A stretch of 64,000 bases of DNA from Rhizorhapis sp. SPR117 (lineage in GTDB: Bacteria > Pseudomonadota > Alphaproteobacteria > Sphingomonadales > Sphingomonadaceae): positions 1 to 64,000 of the forward strand of contig NZ_JAKKIE010000007.1 in assembly GCF_021742065.1 (NCBI RefSeq), in the 5' to 3' direction. Positions 63,342 to 64,000 of this stretch are shown piece by piece (position 1 is the first letter of the stretch; every line of letters starts with the position of its first letter). Both the position numbers and the translations under genes were made by a program. A model generated the notes under the pieces. It did no database searches. It had not been told where the DNA came from and saw only the letters and a list, made by a program, of their open reading frames with translations.

Positions 63342-64000
63342 AGACACCCTCCAAGAAGACAATTTCAACGTCGATGCCGGTCGGCATCTCGATGACGGGT
63401 TGGTATTGCTCAGCGCGCTCGATCAGATATTTCGAGACGTCCTTGCCGGACTCAGCGGCGCCGCCGCCGAGCGCGCGCAAACCCACGCTGCCGAAGTTCG
63501 GCGTGCGATTGAGGCCCCCTTCTCCGTCGGTGCTGATACTTGCGAGCGGCTGATTGAAGGCAGTGTTGAGGGCATTGCCGCCGCCGCTGACCAGACCGGC
63601 CAGGAAGGCTTGCATCGCCAGTGATCCTTCGCGGCTCACTACCCGGCCGCGCACGCCGGTCTTGCCTCCGAACGCGATGAAGCCTTTCACCTCCGAGACC
63701 GCGTAGCGCCCACCGGGCTGTGGGCAGGTCATTTTTTGCAGCTTGACGTAGACCTTCTCGCTCGAAAGTTCGCCGCGCGCGGCGCCGTTGACGAGACAGC
63801 CTTCGATCTTCGTCGTGAGGAGCCGACCGTTCTGATAGACCGAGCGCGCCGGGCCAGTGACGCGCAGCACCACCGGCAGCGGATCGGTCTGGCTGTTCAC
63901 CCCCGCGCTTGCATCGACCCCAACGATCACCTTGGCGCTCGCGAAGCTGTTCGGCGGCAAATAGTTGATGCTGTCGCTGAACGTCGTCGTTCCCTTTGCC
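63328..64000 (-). CDS. traB: F-type assembly protein TraB, 3' part
   Basis: The last 223 residues of a TraB (VirB10-like) protein; the start lies beyond the right edge. PPNSFASAKVIVGVDASAG and EGCLVNGAARGELSSEKVYV then KGFIAFGGKTGVRGRVVSRE are the conserved C-terminal domain that spans the outer membrane in the core complex. It is followed by dsbC with a 14-base overlap. Earlier operon genes such as traK, traE, traL and the pilin are expected outside the window. Confidence 0.92.
   Translation of the reverse strand, partial: AKGTTTFSDSINYLPPNSFASAKVIVGVDASAGVNSQTDPLPVVLRVTGPARSVYQNGRLLTTKIEGCLVNGAARGELSSEKVYVKLQKMTCPQPGGRYAVSEVKGFIAFGGKTGVRGRVVSREGSLAMQAFLAGLVSGGGNALNTAFNQPLASISTDGEGGLNRTPNFGSVGLRALGGGAAESGKDVSKYLIERAEQYQPVIEMPTGIDVEIVFLEGVYVRN

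Noticed and set aside
1..64000. CRISPR arrays, tRNA and rRNA genes
   Set aside because: I looked for regularly spaced direct repeats, cloverleaf-like stretches and rRNA signatures and saw none. A dedicated search would be needed to exclude a diverged tRNA.
1..64000. Insertion sequences or transposase genes
   Set aside because: No transposase of any family was recognised among the translations, and no pair of terminal inverted repeats with target duplications was seen.

Overview
Organism and replicon. High GC, alphaproteobacterial LexA boxes (GAAC-N7-GAAC and its complement), and a divergent F-type type IV secretion system paired with a MobF relaxase point to a large conjugative plasmid (or integrated element) of a sphingomonad-like alphaproteobacterium. 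This is inferred from gene content and style; no rRNA, tRNA or replication gene is present to confirm it. Layout. (1) 1-9,000 is plasmid backbone leader region: a frameshifted gene, a DoxX remnant, ssb, a run of small uncharacterised plasmid genes, a DUF2493/SLOG-type protein, a zinc-ribbon protein and a TraC-like coiled coil. The intergenic spaces carry good terminators, a two-copy dispersed repeat and a four-copy structured leader-like element. (2) 9,440-15,530 is the transfer-initiation block: probable oriT, a ribbon-helix-helix relaxosome protein, coupling protein TraD, relaxase-helicase TraI and a small trailing gene. (3) 15,660-41,800 is an accessory island between traI and the mating-pair genes. 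It holds a short Argonaute operon whose partner fuses an Mrr-like nuclease, a TIR domain and APAZ; a divergent TIR-like/Vsr-like nuclease pair; a divergent pair of SRAP proteins (one intact, one lacking every catalytic residue) sharing a LexA box; DUF4238 and PIN-like proteins; the SOS mutasome dnaE2-imuB-imuA with its own LexA box; a small QxK nuclease; an AbiE-type toxin-antitoxin pair; an SbcD/SbcC-like pair; and a TrlF-type PHP-ATPase. (4) 41,840-47,400 is a recombinase and toxin-antitoxin cluster: a tyrosine recombinase with a palindromic site in front, a Fic protein, a RES toxin and its antitoxin, a decayed AbiE locus and MqsRA. (5) 47,390-64,000 (minus strand) is a compact F-type mating-pair operon read from the right edge: traB (cut by the window), dsbC, traV, traC, a small membrane gene, trbI, an S26 peptidase, traW, another small membrane gene, traU, trbC, traN, a possible small ORF, traF, traH, traG. 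How it works together. The two transfer blocks face each other across the cargo, so the island travels with conjugation. The cargo combines defence against invading DNA (Argonaute, TIR, nucleases, TrlF), SOS-controlled damage tolerance and abasic-site repair (SRAP, ImuAB-DnaE2, SbcCD-like) and plasmid maintenance (AbiE, RES, MqsRA, Fic). The best candidates for new biology are the Mrr-TIR-APAZ/pAgo locus with its divergent neighbours, the LexA-linked live/dead SRAP pair, and the repeated leader element of the backbone.
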